This document shows, piece by piece, positions 9,206 to 17,499 of a DNA stretch of 64,000 nucleotides. The stretch is from Sinorhizobium shofinae (GTDB lineage: Bacteria > Pseudomonadota > Alphaproteobacteria > Rhizobiales > Rhizobiaceae). The notes under the pieces are model-generated. The model saw only the letters and a list, made by a program, of their open reading frames with translations. It was not told the origin of the DNA and made no database searches. The position numbers were made by a program, and so were the translations under genes. The stretch's first letter is position 1; each line of letters starts with the position of its first letter. The stretch covers positions 62,001 to 126,000 of the forward strand of contig MBFK01000153.1 in NCBI GenBank assembly GCA_001704765.1. Direction: 5' to 3'.

Positions 9206-10249
9206 ATGAAGACCTATTCGATCGCGCTGATCCCCGGAGACGGTATCGGCCAGGACGTGACGACCGCCGCGTGGCGGGTGCTGGAGAAAGCTTCTGCCCG
9301 GTCGGGCTTCGAACTGAGGGCCACGACCTTTCCCTGGTCCTGCGCATATTACAAGCAGACCGGAGCGATGATGCCGACCGATGGCATCGCGACGCTGCGC
9401 GGTTTCGACGCCATCCTGCTCGGCGCGGTCGGTTGGCCGGCTGAGGTTCCCGACTCGGTTTCGCTGCACGGCCTGCTGCTGCCGATCCGCAAGGCCTTCG
9501 TTCAATACGCCAATATCCGTCCGCATCGTCTGCTTCCCGGCGTCGAGGGTCCGCTGAAGGCTCGTAATTTCGACATCCTCTGCATTCGCGAGAACACCGA
9601 GGGTGAATATTCAGGGGCCGGCGGCCGCGTGCATCAGGGGACGAAGGACGAAGTTGCGGTCGAGACCTCGATCTTCACCCGAGCGGGCGTCGAGCGCATT
9701 CTCCGCTTCGGCTTCGAACAGGCCCGCGCCCGCCGTGGCAAGCTTGCTTCGGTGACGAAGTCCAACGCGCAGAAATACTCCATGGTCTTCTGGGACGAGA
9801 TTACCGAACAGCTGGCCGCCGAATATCCGGACGTCGCCGTCACCAGCTACCACATCGATGCGATGGCCGCCCGAATGGTCATGGCGCCGGAAAGCCTCGA
9901 CGTCGTCGTTGCCTCCAATCTCTTCGGCGACATCCTGACCGATCTTGGCGCCGCCATTCAGGGCGGCCTCGGCTTTGCGGCCTCCGCCAACATCAATCCC
10001 GATCGCAGCGCCCCTTCGATGTTCGAGCCGGTGCACGGATCGGCGCCGGACATCGCCCATCTCGGCGTCGCCAATCCGATCGCGGCCATCTGGTCGGCGG
10101 CGATGATGCTCGAGCATCTCGGCGAGACTGCCGCGGCGGAACAGATCATGAAGGCCATCGCAGTCGCCACCTCCGCCGGCATCGGCACGGTGCCCGGCCG
10201 GGACAGGACCGACGCCATAACCGCCGCGGTGCTACAGGCAATCGACTAA
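9206..10249 (+). CDS. ttuC: Tartrate dehydrogenase/decarboxylase-like isocitrate/isopropylmalate dehydrogenase family enzyme
   Basis: The product (347 residues) belongs to the beta-decarboxylating dehydrogenases that act on (2R,3S)-3-alkylmalates, D-malate or tartrate. It has the N-terminal ALIPGDGIGQDV motif, the substrate-binding CIRENTEGEYSGAGGR segment, and SNLFGDILTDLGAAIQGGLGFA with the metal-ligand aspartates. The set SLHGLLLPIRKAFVQYANIRP is close to tartrate/D-malate dehydrogenases rather than LeuB. An ATG at 9200 is also possible; 9206 is better spaced from GGGATGG. It lies between two aldehyde dehydrogenase genes in one operon. Confidence 0.8.
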   Translation: MKTYSIALIPGDGIGQDVTTAAWRVLEKASARSGFELRATTFPWSCAYYKQTGAMMPTDGIATLRGFDAILLGAVGWPAEVPDSVSLHGLLLPIRKAFVQYANIRPHRLLPGVEGPLKARNFDILCIRENTEGEYSGAGGRVHQGTKDEVAVETSIFTRAGVERILRFGFEQARARRGKLASVTKSNAQKYSMVFWDEITEQLAAEYPDVAVTSYHIDAMAARMVMAPESLDVVVASNLFGDILTDLGAAIQGGLGFAASANINPDRSAPSMFEPVHGSAPDIAHLGVANPIAAIWSAAMMLEHLGETAAAEQIMKAIAVATSAGIGTVPGRDRTDAITAAVLQAID

Positions 10250-10264
10250 ACGAAAGGAAACCGG

Positions 10265-11722
10265 ATGATAGATCTCACCGACAAGGGCCTCTTCCGCCAG
10301 AAAGCTCTGATCGCCGGCGAATGGCAATATGCGGCCTCCGGCCGGACCGTCGAGGTGACGGACCCGGCATCCCAGGCGGTGATCGGAACCGTGCCGGACA
10401 TGGGCGGGGCCGAAACGCGCGCGGCGATCGACGCCGCGAACGCTGCGTTTTTGCCGTGGCGGTCGAAGACTCACGCCGAACGCGCCACGGTGCTCGAAGC
10501 CTGGCACGACCTGATGCTCGATCATTGCGACGATCTTGCGCTGATCCTGACGACGGAACAGGGCAAGCCGCTCGCCGAGGCGCGCGGCGAGATCCGCTAC
10601 GGCGCCTCCTTCGTCAAATGGTTTGCCGAGGAAGCCCGCCGGATCGGCGGCGGCACCATTCCTTCGCCGACCCGCGACCGACGCATCATCGTGCTGAAGG
10701 AACCCGTCGGCGTCTGCGGCATCATCACGCCCTGGAACTTTCCCAACGCAATGATCACCCGCAAGGTGGCGCCGGCGCTCGCGGCCGGCTGCACGGTGGT
10801 GATCAAGCCTTCCGAATTGACGCCGTTTTCTGCCCTTGCGCTCGGCGTGCTTGCCGAGCGGGCGGGAATCCCGGCCGGAGTTATCAATATCGTCACCGGC
10901 CTTCCGACCGAGATCGGCAATGGGCTGATGAAGAACGAAGTGGTGCGCAAGATCTCCTTCACGGGTTCGACGCGGGTCGGCTCGCTGTTGATGCGCGGCG
11001 CCGCCGACAGCATCAAGCGGCTCAGCCTCGAACTCGGCGGCAACGCTCCCTTCATCGTCTTCGACGATGCCGATGTCGACCTCGCCGTCGAAGGTGCCAT
11101 CGCCTCGAAGTTCCGCAACGGCGGCCAGACCTGCGTCTGTTCGAACCGTATCCTGGTTCAGGCGGGCGTCTATGACACCTTTGCCGAGAAGCTCGCAGCC
11201 CGGGTCTCAGCCTTGAAGGTCGGGCCGGGCACAGAATCGGACGTCGATATCGGCCCGATGATCAACGCGGCGGCGATCGACAAGATCGAGCGCCACGTCG
11301 CCGACGCGCTCGACAAGGGCGCCCGGATCATTTCGACCTCTCCGCACCTGCCGGAGGGCAGTCAATATACCGCCCCTGTCGTTCTTTCAGGCGCGACGGC
11401 CGACATGTTGCTGGCAGCCGAAGAGACCTTCGGCCCGGTCGCGCCGCTCTTCCGCTTCGACAAGGACGAGGAGGCGATTGCGATCGCCAACGCCACGCCT
11501 TTCGGACTTGCCGCCTATTTCTATACCGGGAGCCTGAAGCGCTCCTGGGCGGTTGCCGAAGCGCTGGAATTCGGCATGGTCGGCCTCAACACCGGCTCGG
11601 TCTCAACCGAAGTCGCACCTTTCGGCGGCGTCAAGCAGTCCGGGCTTGGACGCGAAGGCTCGCAATGCGGTATCGAGGAATATCTCGAAATGAAGAGCTT
11701 CCACATCGGTGGGCTGGCCTAA
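10265..11722 (+). CDS. gabD: Succinate-semialdehyde dehydrogenase-like aldehyde dehydrogenase
   Basis: The 485-residue enzyme is an aldehyde dehydrogenase of the GabD group, which oxidises succinate semialdehyde to succinate with NAD(P). Cys290 (NGGQTCVCSNRI) is the nucleophile and carries the CxC pattern common in GabD proteins; Glu256 (SLELGGNAP) is the base. A GAAAGGAAACC ribosome site precedes the ATG. The neighbouring aminotransferase and oxidase suggest a GABA- or polyamine-like amine chain feeding this step, but the substrate could be another short semialdehyde. The last four bases overlap the convergent gene. Confidence 0.82.
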   Translation: MIDLTDKGLFRQKALIAGEWQYAASGRTVEVTDPASQAVIGTVPDMGGAETRAAIDAANAAFLPWRSKTHAERATVLEAWHDLMLDHCDDLALILTTEQGKPLAEARGEIRYGASFVKWFAEEARRIGGGTIPSPTRDRRIIVLKEPVGVCGIITPWNFPNAMITRKVAPALAAGCTVVIKPSELTPFSALALGVLAERAGIPAGVINIVTGLPTEIGNGLMKNEVVRKISFTGSTRVGSLLMRGAADSIKRLSLELGGNAPFIVFDDADVDLAVEGAIASKFRNGGQTCVCSNRILVQAGVYDTFAEKLAARVSALKVGPGTESDVDIGPMINAAAIDKIERHVADALDKGARIISTSPHLPEGSQYTAPVVLSGATADMLLAAEETFGPVAPLFRFDKDEEAIAIANATPFGLAAYFYTGSLKRSWAVAEALEFGMVGLNTGSVSTEVAPFGGVKQSGLGREGSQCGIEEYLEMKSFHIGGLA

Positions 11723-12672
11723 GCAGACCAGGCGCCGGTGGCCAGTGTAAAAGGTGACCATTCGGCAAAATCATAGCGGATCGGCAGCGCGTCGGTCCGC
11801 CAGACGATCCGGCGCGGACGGAATCGCCAATAGCGTTCCGCGCCTTCGAGAGGCCCGCCCTCGGGTTGCCTGGACAAGAGCTCGGCCTCGCCGGTCATCT
11901 GCAGGAGACCACCAGTGGTGAAGTCCGGAAAAACCAGCCCGGCGCGGGGATTGACCGCGATATTGCCGAGCGTGTTGAAAAAGCGGTTGCCGACGAAATC
12001 CGGGATCGTCAGGCAACCGTCCTCACCGGCATGCACGAATCCCGCTCGGCCGCCGCGATGCGAGACGTCCAGTTGCCGCCCACCCGACAGGTCCGCATAG
12101 GTGGCGACGAAAAAAGTATCCGCTTGCCCGACAAGGGCACGCGCAGCGCCGTCAAGCACTGAGCTCACCCTGGGCGGCACCGACGGCGACTGCGACGGAT
12201 CGCGGATGAAGCGAACCTGCCGGAGCTGGATATATTTAGGGCAGTTGCCGAAGCTCTGACTGACGCTGATATCGAAGCCCTTGGCATGGCGGTTGAGCCT
12301 GCCGTTCAACCGGTTGCGGCGGCGTGTGCCAAGATCGATACCGAGGAGGGCGAGCGCGGCGCCGTCTTCCATGCCCCCCTCCGTAGGGTCCGCCTGCTCC
12401 CTGGCGAGCTCGATGGTGAGCCTGTGTGCATCCGGTGCATGGAGAAACCCGGGGCGTCCTGCCCGGAGCGTCGCCCACGGGTCGCCATGCGGGTCCACCG
12501 CCCCCAGCACCACCATCGGCAGCAGAGGATAGAACTCGCGGTGTTGGTCGATCAGATGGTCGCGCACGACCCGGCGCCCCACCTCGTCCATGCGTGCCTC
12601 CACGCCCAGTTGCCGCTGCAGCGCGATCTCGCCCTCATGCCAGGGCGAAGCAGACAGGATTGGGCTCTCCAT
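11719..12672 (-). CDS. Protein with two pyridoxamine-phosphate-oxidase-like (PPOX) split-barrel halves
   Basis: The 317-residue protein shows two related segments. The first, near residues 43-130, has REFYPLLPMVVLGAVDPHGDPWATLRAGRPGFL. The second, near residues 178-262, has DTFFVATYADLSGGRQLDVSHRGGRAGFV followed by FFNTLGNIAVNPRAGLVF. This double PPOX layout is known in flavin- or heme-binding oxidoreductases of unassigned function. It lies just downstream of the GST gene on the same strand (12 bases apart), so the two form an operon. Its 3' end overlaps the convergent gabD-like gene by 4 bases. Confidence 0.75.
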   Translation of the reverse strand: MESPILSASPWHEGEIALQRQLGVEARMDEVGRRVVRDHLIDQHREFYPLLPMVVLGAVDPHGDPWATLRAGRPGFLHAPDAHRLTIELAREQADPTEGGMEDGAALALLGIDLGTRRRNRLNGRLNRHAKGFDISVSQSFGNCPKYIQLRQVRFIRDPSQSPSVPPRVSSVLDGAARALVGQADTFFVATYADLSGGRQLDVSHRGGRAGFVHAGEDGCLTIPDFVGNRFFNTLGNIAVNPRAGLVFPDFTTGGLLQMTGEAELLSRQPEGGPLEGAERYWRFRPRRIVWRTDALPIRYDFAEWSPFTLATGAWSA

Positions 12673-12684
12673 GGCCTTCGCTCC

Positions 12685-13296
12685 TCACGCCGCCAACCCC
12701 ACCGGGGTCTTCTGGAAGTCGACAAAGCCCGGCAACGCCTCGATGCTCGCGAGCCAGGCGCGGATGTTCGAATAGGGCTGAAGATCCACGTCGCCTTCGG
12801 GCGCTCGAGCCACATAGCTATAGAGCGCGACGTCGGCGATGGTCGGCCGGTCGGCGGCAATCCAGCTCCTGCCCTCGAGCGCGGCCTCGATGAGCGTCAG
12901 GATGGCATGGGAACGAGGGATGACCTCTTCCGGCCGGTAGGGCGCCTTGAAGACATTGATGAGGCGCGCCTGCGCCGGACCATGGGCGATCTGGCCTGCG
13001 GCGACCGACAGCCAACGCTGAACGGCGGCTGCGCCCTCCGGATCTTCCGGAAGCCAGTCAGTCCGCAATATCTTCTTCGCGAGATAGACCAGAATGGCGT
13101 TGGAATCGCAGATGATCGTGCCGCCGTCATCGAGCACCGGAACCTGGCCGAAGGGATTGAGCTTCAGGAACTGCTCCTCCTTGTGCTCTTTCTTGGCAAG
13201 ATCGACAACCACGAGCTCATGCTCGATTCCGAGTAGCGAGAGAAAGAGCCGGGCGCGATGAGCGTGGCCGGACAGGGGATGATAATAGAGCTGCAT
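12685..13296 (-). CDS. Glutathione S-transferase family protein
   Basis: The 203-residue protein has the N-terminal thioredoxin-like GST domain ([23 protein letters not shown]...[28 protein letters not shown]) with the glutathione-contacting VPVLDDG and DSNAILVYL segments, followed by an all-helical C-terminal domain. It would conjugate or transfer glutathione on an electrophile, or act as a peroxidase. It is transcribed away from the LysR gene at 13424, with which it shares a 127-base control region, and is followed by the PPOX gene. Confidence 0.85.
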   Translation of the reverse strand: MQLYYHPLSGHAHRARLFLSLLGIEHELVVVDLAKKEHKEEQFLKLNPFGQVPVLDDGGTIICDSNAILVYLAKKILRTDWLPEDPEGAAAVQRWLSVAAGQIAHGPAQARLINVFKAPYRPEEVIPRSHAILTLIEAALEGRSWIAADRPTIADVALYSYVARAPEGDVDLQPYSNIRAWLASIEALPGFVDFQKTPVGLAA

Positions 13297-13379
13297 GTCT
13301 GCCTCCTGCGGAAGAAAGGGGAGACCGCAAGATGATTATTAGACGTAGTGTTGATAAGCTTCCCAGAAAACACTAGACC

Positions 13380-13396
13380 ATTTCATCCAGTGAAAT
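13380..13396. promoter_or_regulatory. Inverted repeat with LysR T-N11-A form between GST and LysR genes
   Basis: ATTTCA-N5-TGAAAT is a perfect 6-5-6 dyad; its inner part TTCATCCAGTGAA fits T-N11-A. It lies in the short region between the divergent GST gene (start 13296) and LysR gene (start 13424), the classic position for an autoregulating LysR operator. Binding by that LysR protein is inferred. Confidence 0.5.
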
Positions 13397-13423
13397 AATT
13401 TCTCGGTGGGGGCAGGAAACGCG

Positions 13424-14341
13424 ATGGATCGCTGGCAGGCGATGCGGATCTTCGTGCAGGTGGTGGAAAGCGGCGGTTTTGCGCCTGCCGCCAAGGTGCT
13501 GCACATGAGCCCGCCATCCGTGACCCGGGCCATTGCGAAGCTCGAGGATCAGATCGGCACGCGGCTTCTGGTTCGCACGACCCGTTCGCTGAAGCTGACT
13601 GCAGCCGGCGAAGGCTATGTCGCCGATTGCCGGCGTATCCTGACGGAGATTGCCGAGGCGGAAGCCAATGCGGCGGGCAGCTTCATTCACCCGGCGGGAT
13701 TACTTACGGTAACTGCGCCTGCGCTTTTCGGGCGCATCCATGTGCTTCCTGTTATCCTCGAATTTCTCGATCTCTATCCTGCCATGCAGGTGAAGACCGT
13801 CTTTGTCGACCGCGTGACCAATCTGGTAGAGGAAGGCATGGATGTCGCCATCCGCATCGCGGCACTCCCTGCCTCTGGTCTCATCGCGCGCCGCGTCGGC
13901 TCGGTCAGGCAAGTGCTATGTGCATCGCCGGGCTATTTCGTAAGCTTCGGCGAGCCCGAGAGACCACAGGACCTCGTTCACCACCGCATCATCGGGCGCG
14001 ACGGTCTCTTCGGTCATTCGGAATGGCTTTTCGGGCGCGACAGCAGCATTCGCGTTCCAATCAGCGCCCGCCTGATTTGCAATACAAATGACGCGGCCAT
14101 CGCCGCAGCAGTGGCTGGATGGGGATTGTCTCGGTTCCAGTCCTACCAGGTAGCGCCGGAGGTTGAGGCGGGTCGCCTCAAGGTCGTGCTAGCCGACTAC
14201 GAGCGCGAGCCGGTGCCGATACACATCGTGCATGCGGAAGGGCGCATGGTCTCGGCTCGCGTGCGCGCATTCGTCGATTTCGCGGCCGAACGCTTTCGCC
14301 GCCGCCCGGGAATGCATGCTGGGTTTTTGGAAGGCGGATGA
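13424..14341 (+). CDS. LysR-type transcriptional regulator
   Basis: The product is 305 residues. MDRWQAMRIFVQVVESGGFAPAAKVLHMSPPSVTRAIAKLE is a LysR winged helix-turn-helix of the group that usually controls quinone reductases, GSTs and similar stress enzymes. The effector domain follows. The ATG at 13424 is preceded by GGGGGCAGGA; a GTG at 13406 would add six residues. It is divergent from the GST-PPOX pair and most likely controls it through the dyad at 13380-13396. Confidence 0.88.
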   Translation: MDRWQAMRIFVQVVESGGFAPAAKVLHMSPPSVTRAIAKLEDQIGTRLLVRTTRSLKLTAAGEGYVADCRRILTEIAEAEANAAGSFIHPAGLLTVTAPALFGRIHVLPVILEFLDLYPAMQVKTVFVDRVTNLVEEGMDVAIRIAALPASGLIARRVGSVRQVLCASPGYFVSFGEPERPQDLVHHRIIGRDGLFGHSEWLFGRDSSIRVPISARLICNTNDAAIAAAVAGWGLSRFQSYQVAPEVEAGRLKVVLADYEREPVPIHIVHAEGRMVSARVRAFVDFAAERFRRRPGMHAGFLEGG

Positions 14342-14369
14342 GAGCCGCGGCAATCATCTGTCCCACTAG

Positions 14370-15647
14370 CTACTGAATCCTGTCAAGGATCTTGTAGTAA
14401 ATGCCGACCAACGGCAGGAACCATGGCTTTCCGAAATGTCCGGGCACGGCCGGCCAGGCGAGATCCTTGACCGGATTGCGATCGGCCTTGCCGAGAATGG
14501 CGTCGGCGATCAGCATTCCCATATGGGTCGACATCTGCGCGCCGTGGCCGGAATAGCCCATGGCGTACCAGAGCCCGTCGGTGAAGCCCGCCCGCGGGAA
14601 ACGGTCCTTGGTCATGTCGACGAGGCCGCCCCAGCAATAATCGATTTCGATCTTGGCGAGATGCGGGAAGATCTCGGCGAGGCTAGCGCGCAGAATAGCG
14701 CCGCTCTTTTCGTCGGAACGCTGGTCCGAGGTTGCCGAAAACCGCGCCCGGCCACCGAAGATCAGACGATTGTCGGGCGACAGCCGGAAATAGTTGCCGA
14801 TGTTGAGAGAGGTCACGCAGGTGCGGTTGCCGGGCATGGTTGCGGCGATCTCGGCCTCGGTCAGCGGCCGGGTCGCGATGATGAAGCTGCCGACCGGGAC
14901 GATACGACGGCGGAAATAGCCGAAGGCGCCGGTCGTATAGGCGCCGGTCGCCAGAAGGACCGTATCCGCTGTCACGCGGCCGTGCGGCGTCGTCAGTTCC
15001 TGCTTGCCTCCTAACTGACGCCGGCCCGTCACCGGTCTATTCTCGACGACCGTCGCCCCGTGGCGGACGGCCGCATCGGCAAGGCCGACCACGAAGCGGC
15101 CCATATGCATCATGGCGCTCTTCTTGGAGAGCATTGCGCCGTGGAACGGGGCCGAGCCAATTTCGCTCTTCAGGTCGTTTTTCGTCAGGAGCGCCGTGTC
15201 CGGGTCGATCTCGCGGTTCACCACCTCGAAATTCCGGGCGATCGCCTCGAAATGCGCGGGCTTCGACGCGAGCTTCAGCTTTCCGGAACGCCGGAAACTG
15301 CAGTCGATACCCTCTTCCGCCACAATCCGTTCAATTGTATCGACGGACGCGTCATAGGCCCGGTAGAGCGCCGCCGCCCGCTCGGGCCCGAGCTCCGCCT
15401 TGGCGGCGATGAAGCTGTGGGCGATGCCGTTGTTGAGATGACCGCCATTGCGGCCGGAGGCGCCCGAGCCGACCGCGCCCGCCTCCAGCACGATCACCTT
15501 CGCGCCGGCTATTGCGAGCTGGCGTGCAGCCCCGAGGCCCGTGAAGCCGCCGCCGATGACGGCGACGTCATAGTGCCCCTCGACCGGTGCGCGGCTGCCC
15601 CTTTCGAAGGGGCGTGCCGTGTCGTGCCAGTAGGACTTGAACTGCAT
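14370..15647 (-). CDS. FAD-dependent amine/amino-acid oxidase (DAO family, gamma-glutamylputrescine oxidase-like)
   Basis: The 425-residue flavoenzyme has the dinucleotide-binding motif AVIGGGFTGLGAARQLA near residue 29 and the GAVGSGASGRNGGHLNNG segment typical of the PuuB/OrdL group, which oxidises an amine and releases an aldehyde plus ammonia. TKDRFPRAGFTDGLWYAMGYSGHG near the C terminus is the conserved flavin-contacting end. I chose the ATG at 15647 because GGGAG is spaced six bases from it; the ATG at 15653 touches the ribosome site. It follows the HAD gene by 12 bases and is probably in one operon with it. Confidence 0.82.
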   Translation of the reverse strand: MQFKSYWHDTARPFERGSRAPVEGHYDVAVIGGGFTGLGAARQLAIAGAKVIVLEAGAVGSGASGRNGGHLNNGIAHSFIAAKAELGPERAAALYRAYDASVDTIERIVAEEGIDCSFRRSGKLKLASKPAHFEAIARNFEVVNREIDPDTALLTKNDLKSEIGSAPFHGAMLSKKSAMMHMGRFVVGLADAAVRHGATVVENRPVTGRRQLGGKQELTTPHGRVTADTVLLATGAYTTGAFGYFRRRIVPVGSFIIATRPLTEAEIAATMPGNRTCVTSLNIGNYFRLSPDNRLIFGGRARFSATSDQRSDEKSGAILRASLAEIFPHLAKIEIDYCWGGLVDMTKDRFPRAGFTDGLWYAMGYSGHGAQMSTHMGMLIADAILGKADRNPVKDLAWPAVPGHFGKPWFLPLVGIYYKILDRIQ

Positions 15648-15659
15648 GGCCATCTCCCG

Positions 15660-16328
15660 TCAGAGCCCGACGACGCCGGGCAGGCCGGAAATATCCTTGA
15701 TCTCCGTATATCCATAGAAGGGGTTTGCCGGCTCATGGCCGCGGTTGACCCAGACCTTGTGCTTGATGCCGAGATCGTGGGCGGACATCAGGTCGTAACG
15801 GAACGAGGACGAGCAGTGAAGAATGTCCTGCGGGCCACAGCCCAGCATGTCGAACATATATTCGAAGGCCTTGAAGCGCGGCTTGTAGGCCTGCGCCTGC
15901 TCGGCGGTGTAGACCGCGTGGAAGGGCGCGCCGAGCTTCTCGACATTCGACATGATCTGCGAATTCATCGCGTTTGATAGGATGACCAGCGGGATCTCCT
16001 TGGCGACCTTGGCAAGCCCGGCCGGCACGTCGGCGTGCGGGCCCCAGGTCGGCACGCGCTCATAGACCATCCGGCCGGCTTCATCGCGGAATTTTATGCC
16101 GTTGCGCTTGCAGGTCCGTTCGAGCGCATTATGCACCACTTCGGCATAGGGCTTCCAGTCGCCCAGAATCTCGTCGAGACGATAGGCGGCGAAATTCTTG
16201 ATGAACTCCGACAAGTGTGGTTCGTCGAGCTGCTCGCCATAAAGGTCGCGCGCCGCTTCCGCCATCTGGAAATTGGTCAGAGTGCCGTAGCAGTCGAAGG
16301 TGATGTATTTCGGACGGAAGCTCGCCAT
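15660..16328 (-). CDS. Type II haloacid dehalogenase (HAD) family hydrolase
   Basis: The 222-residue protein has the HAD nucleophile motif ITFDCYGTL near its N terminus, the motif-II segment VILSNAMNS, a conserved lysine in AYKPRFKAFEY and a terminal SSSFRYDLMSAHDLGI. These match the (S)-2-haloacid dehalogenase (type II) group. Many members act on unknown phosphate- or acyl-type substrates, so dehalogenation is not assured. The start at 16328 has AGGAG seven bases upstream; ATGs at 16346 and 16334 are less well placed. A second HAD of the same type is encoded at 19158. Confidence 0.82.
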   Translation of the reverse strand: MASFRPKYITFDCYGTLTNFQMAEAARDLYGEQLDEPHLSEFIKNFAAYRLDEILGDWKPYAEVVHNALERTCKRNGIKFRDEAGRMVYERVPTWGPHADVPAGLAKVAKEIPLVILSNAMNSQIMSNVEKLGAPFHAVYTAEQAQAYKPRFKAFEYMFDMLGCGPQDILHCSSSFRYDLMSAHDLGIKHKVWVNRGHEPANPFYGYTEIKDISGLPGVVGL

Positions 16329-16649
16329 GCGCATTCTCCTCTTCAATGACGCGATCCGGAATATGTGAAAAGGATCATAGGCACGCGCCCGCCCGTCGAC
16401 TTGCGCGATTTAGCGCCGATCGAAGCAGATTGTACCGTATCCGCGGCCGGCTTTGGCACATGGTTGTGTGCTCTTCGCGTACGGCTGCTTCTAGTTCCCG
16501 CTTCCCTCCCCCTTTGCCGCCGCCCTGCCGGCATAAGATGCGGTGACCCGCTCGCGTAAAGATATAAGATACCGCTCCGGCCGCCGCCTTTAGACGATCT
16601 GCCGGTCGGCCTTCCTTAACACTTGCTGCAGGAAATCAAGGACCTTTCC
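16329..16649. other. Divergent intergenic region, no gene seen
   Basis: This 321-base stretch separates the leftward HAD-DAO operon from the rightward GNAT-aminotransferase operon, so it must hold both promoters. Short open frames inside it have low-complexity, arginine/proline-rich translations and no ribosome sites, and I do not take them as genes. No strong -35/-10 pair or operator stands out. Confidence 0.5.
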
Positions 16650-17486
16650 ATGCAGTTAAGTCAGATCGAACTTTCGACCTTTGGCCCCGAGCATCTGGAG
16701 GGCGCCGTGCGCCTCTCCCGTCAGGCGGGCTGGCCGCATCGGCTGGAGGACTGGCAGATGGTGCTGGCGCTAAGTGACGGCGTCGTCGCGCTCGAGGCCG
16801 GCCGGGTCGTCGGAACCACATTGGTGACAGCCTATAAGAACGACTGCGCCACGATAAATATGGTGATCGTCGACGAGACAATGCGCGGCCGTGGCCTGGG
16901 GCGCGGGCTGATGGATGCCGCCTTGCGGATCGCCGGCGACCGGCCACTCCGGCTGGTGGCGACGGCGGACGGCCTGTCTCTCTATGAAAAAATGGGCTTT
17001 CGCCAGATCGGCACCGTGCTGCAGCACCAAGGTGTGGCACGAGAATTGGCCGCGCCGGCGGAGACGGCGGCCGCGACCGCCGGCGATATCGCGGCGATCG
17101 CCGATCTCGATCGCGTCGCCTTCGGCGCCGATCGCGGAGAACTGATCGTCTATCTCGCCAAGGTCGGCGAGTTCGCGGTCATCCGCCGCAATGGCCACCT
17201 TGCCGGTTTTGCCGCCGTGCGCGCTTTCGGCCGGGGCGACGTCATCGGGCCCGTCGTTGCCGCAAATGTCGACGACGCCAAGGCGCTCGTCGTCCATTTC
17301 ATTGCAAGGCGCACCGGCCAATTCGTCAGGGTCGATACCACCGCCGAAACCGGGCTCTCGCCCTGGCTTGCTGACCAGGGACTTAGCCATGTCGGCGGCG
17401 GCGTCGCCATGGAAAGGCCGTCCATTCACCGCGCCGCCGATCGCCCGGCCACCACCTTCGCCCTCGCCAATCAGGCGCTCGGCTGA
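16650..17486 (+). CDS. GNAT acetyltransferase with C-terminal Acetyltransf_18-like domain
   Basis: The 278-residue protein carries an N-terminal GNAT domain with the acetyl-CoA loop DETMRGRGLGRGLMDAAL near residue 74 and LYEKMGFRQIG near residue 111. A second domain (about residues 140-270) resembles the Acetyltransf_18 half seen in YitI-like proteins. The ATG at 16650 is used because AAGGAC lies upstream; an ATG at 16623 is inframe but unsupported. The aminotransferase gene starts 13 bases later, so the two should share an operon and perhaps a substrate. Confidence 0.78.
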   Translation: MQLSQIELSTFGPEHLEGAVRLSRQAGWPHRLEDWQMVLALSDGVVALEAGRVVGTTLVTAYKNDCATINMVIVDETMRGRGLGRGLMDAALRIAGDRPLRLVATADGLSLYEKMGFRQIGTVLQHQGVARELAAPAETAAATAGDIAAIADLDRVAFGADRGELIVYLAKVGEFAVIRRNGHLAGFAAVRAFGRGDVIGPVVAANVDDAKALVVHFIARRTGQFVRVDTTAETGLSPWLADQGLSHVGGGVAMERPSIHRAADRPATTFALANQALG

Positions 17487-17499
17487 ATTGGAGATTTTG

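Noticed and set aside
16346-16546. Short open frames in the HAD-GNAT intergenic region
   Set aside because: Arg/Pro/Ser-rich translations, no ribosome sites, no motifs.
17191-17499. Upstream extension of the aminotransferase
   Set aside because: It lies inside the GNAT gene in another frame; the true start with family alignment is ATG 17500.
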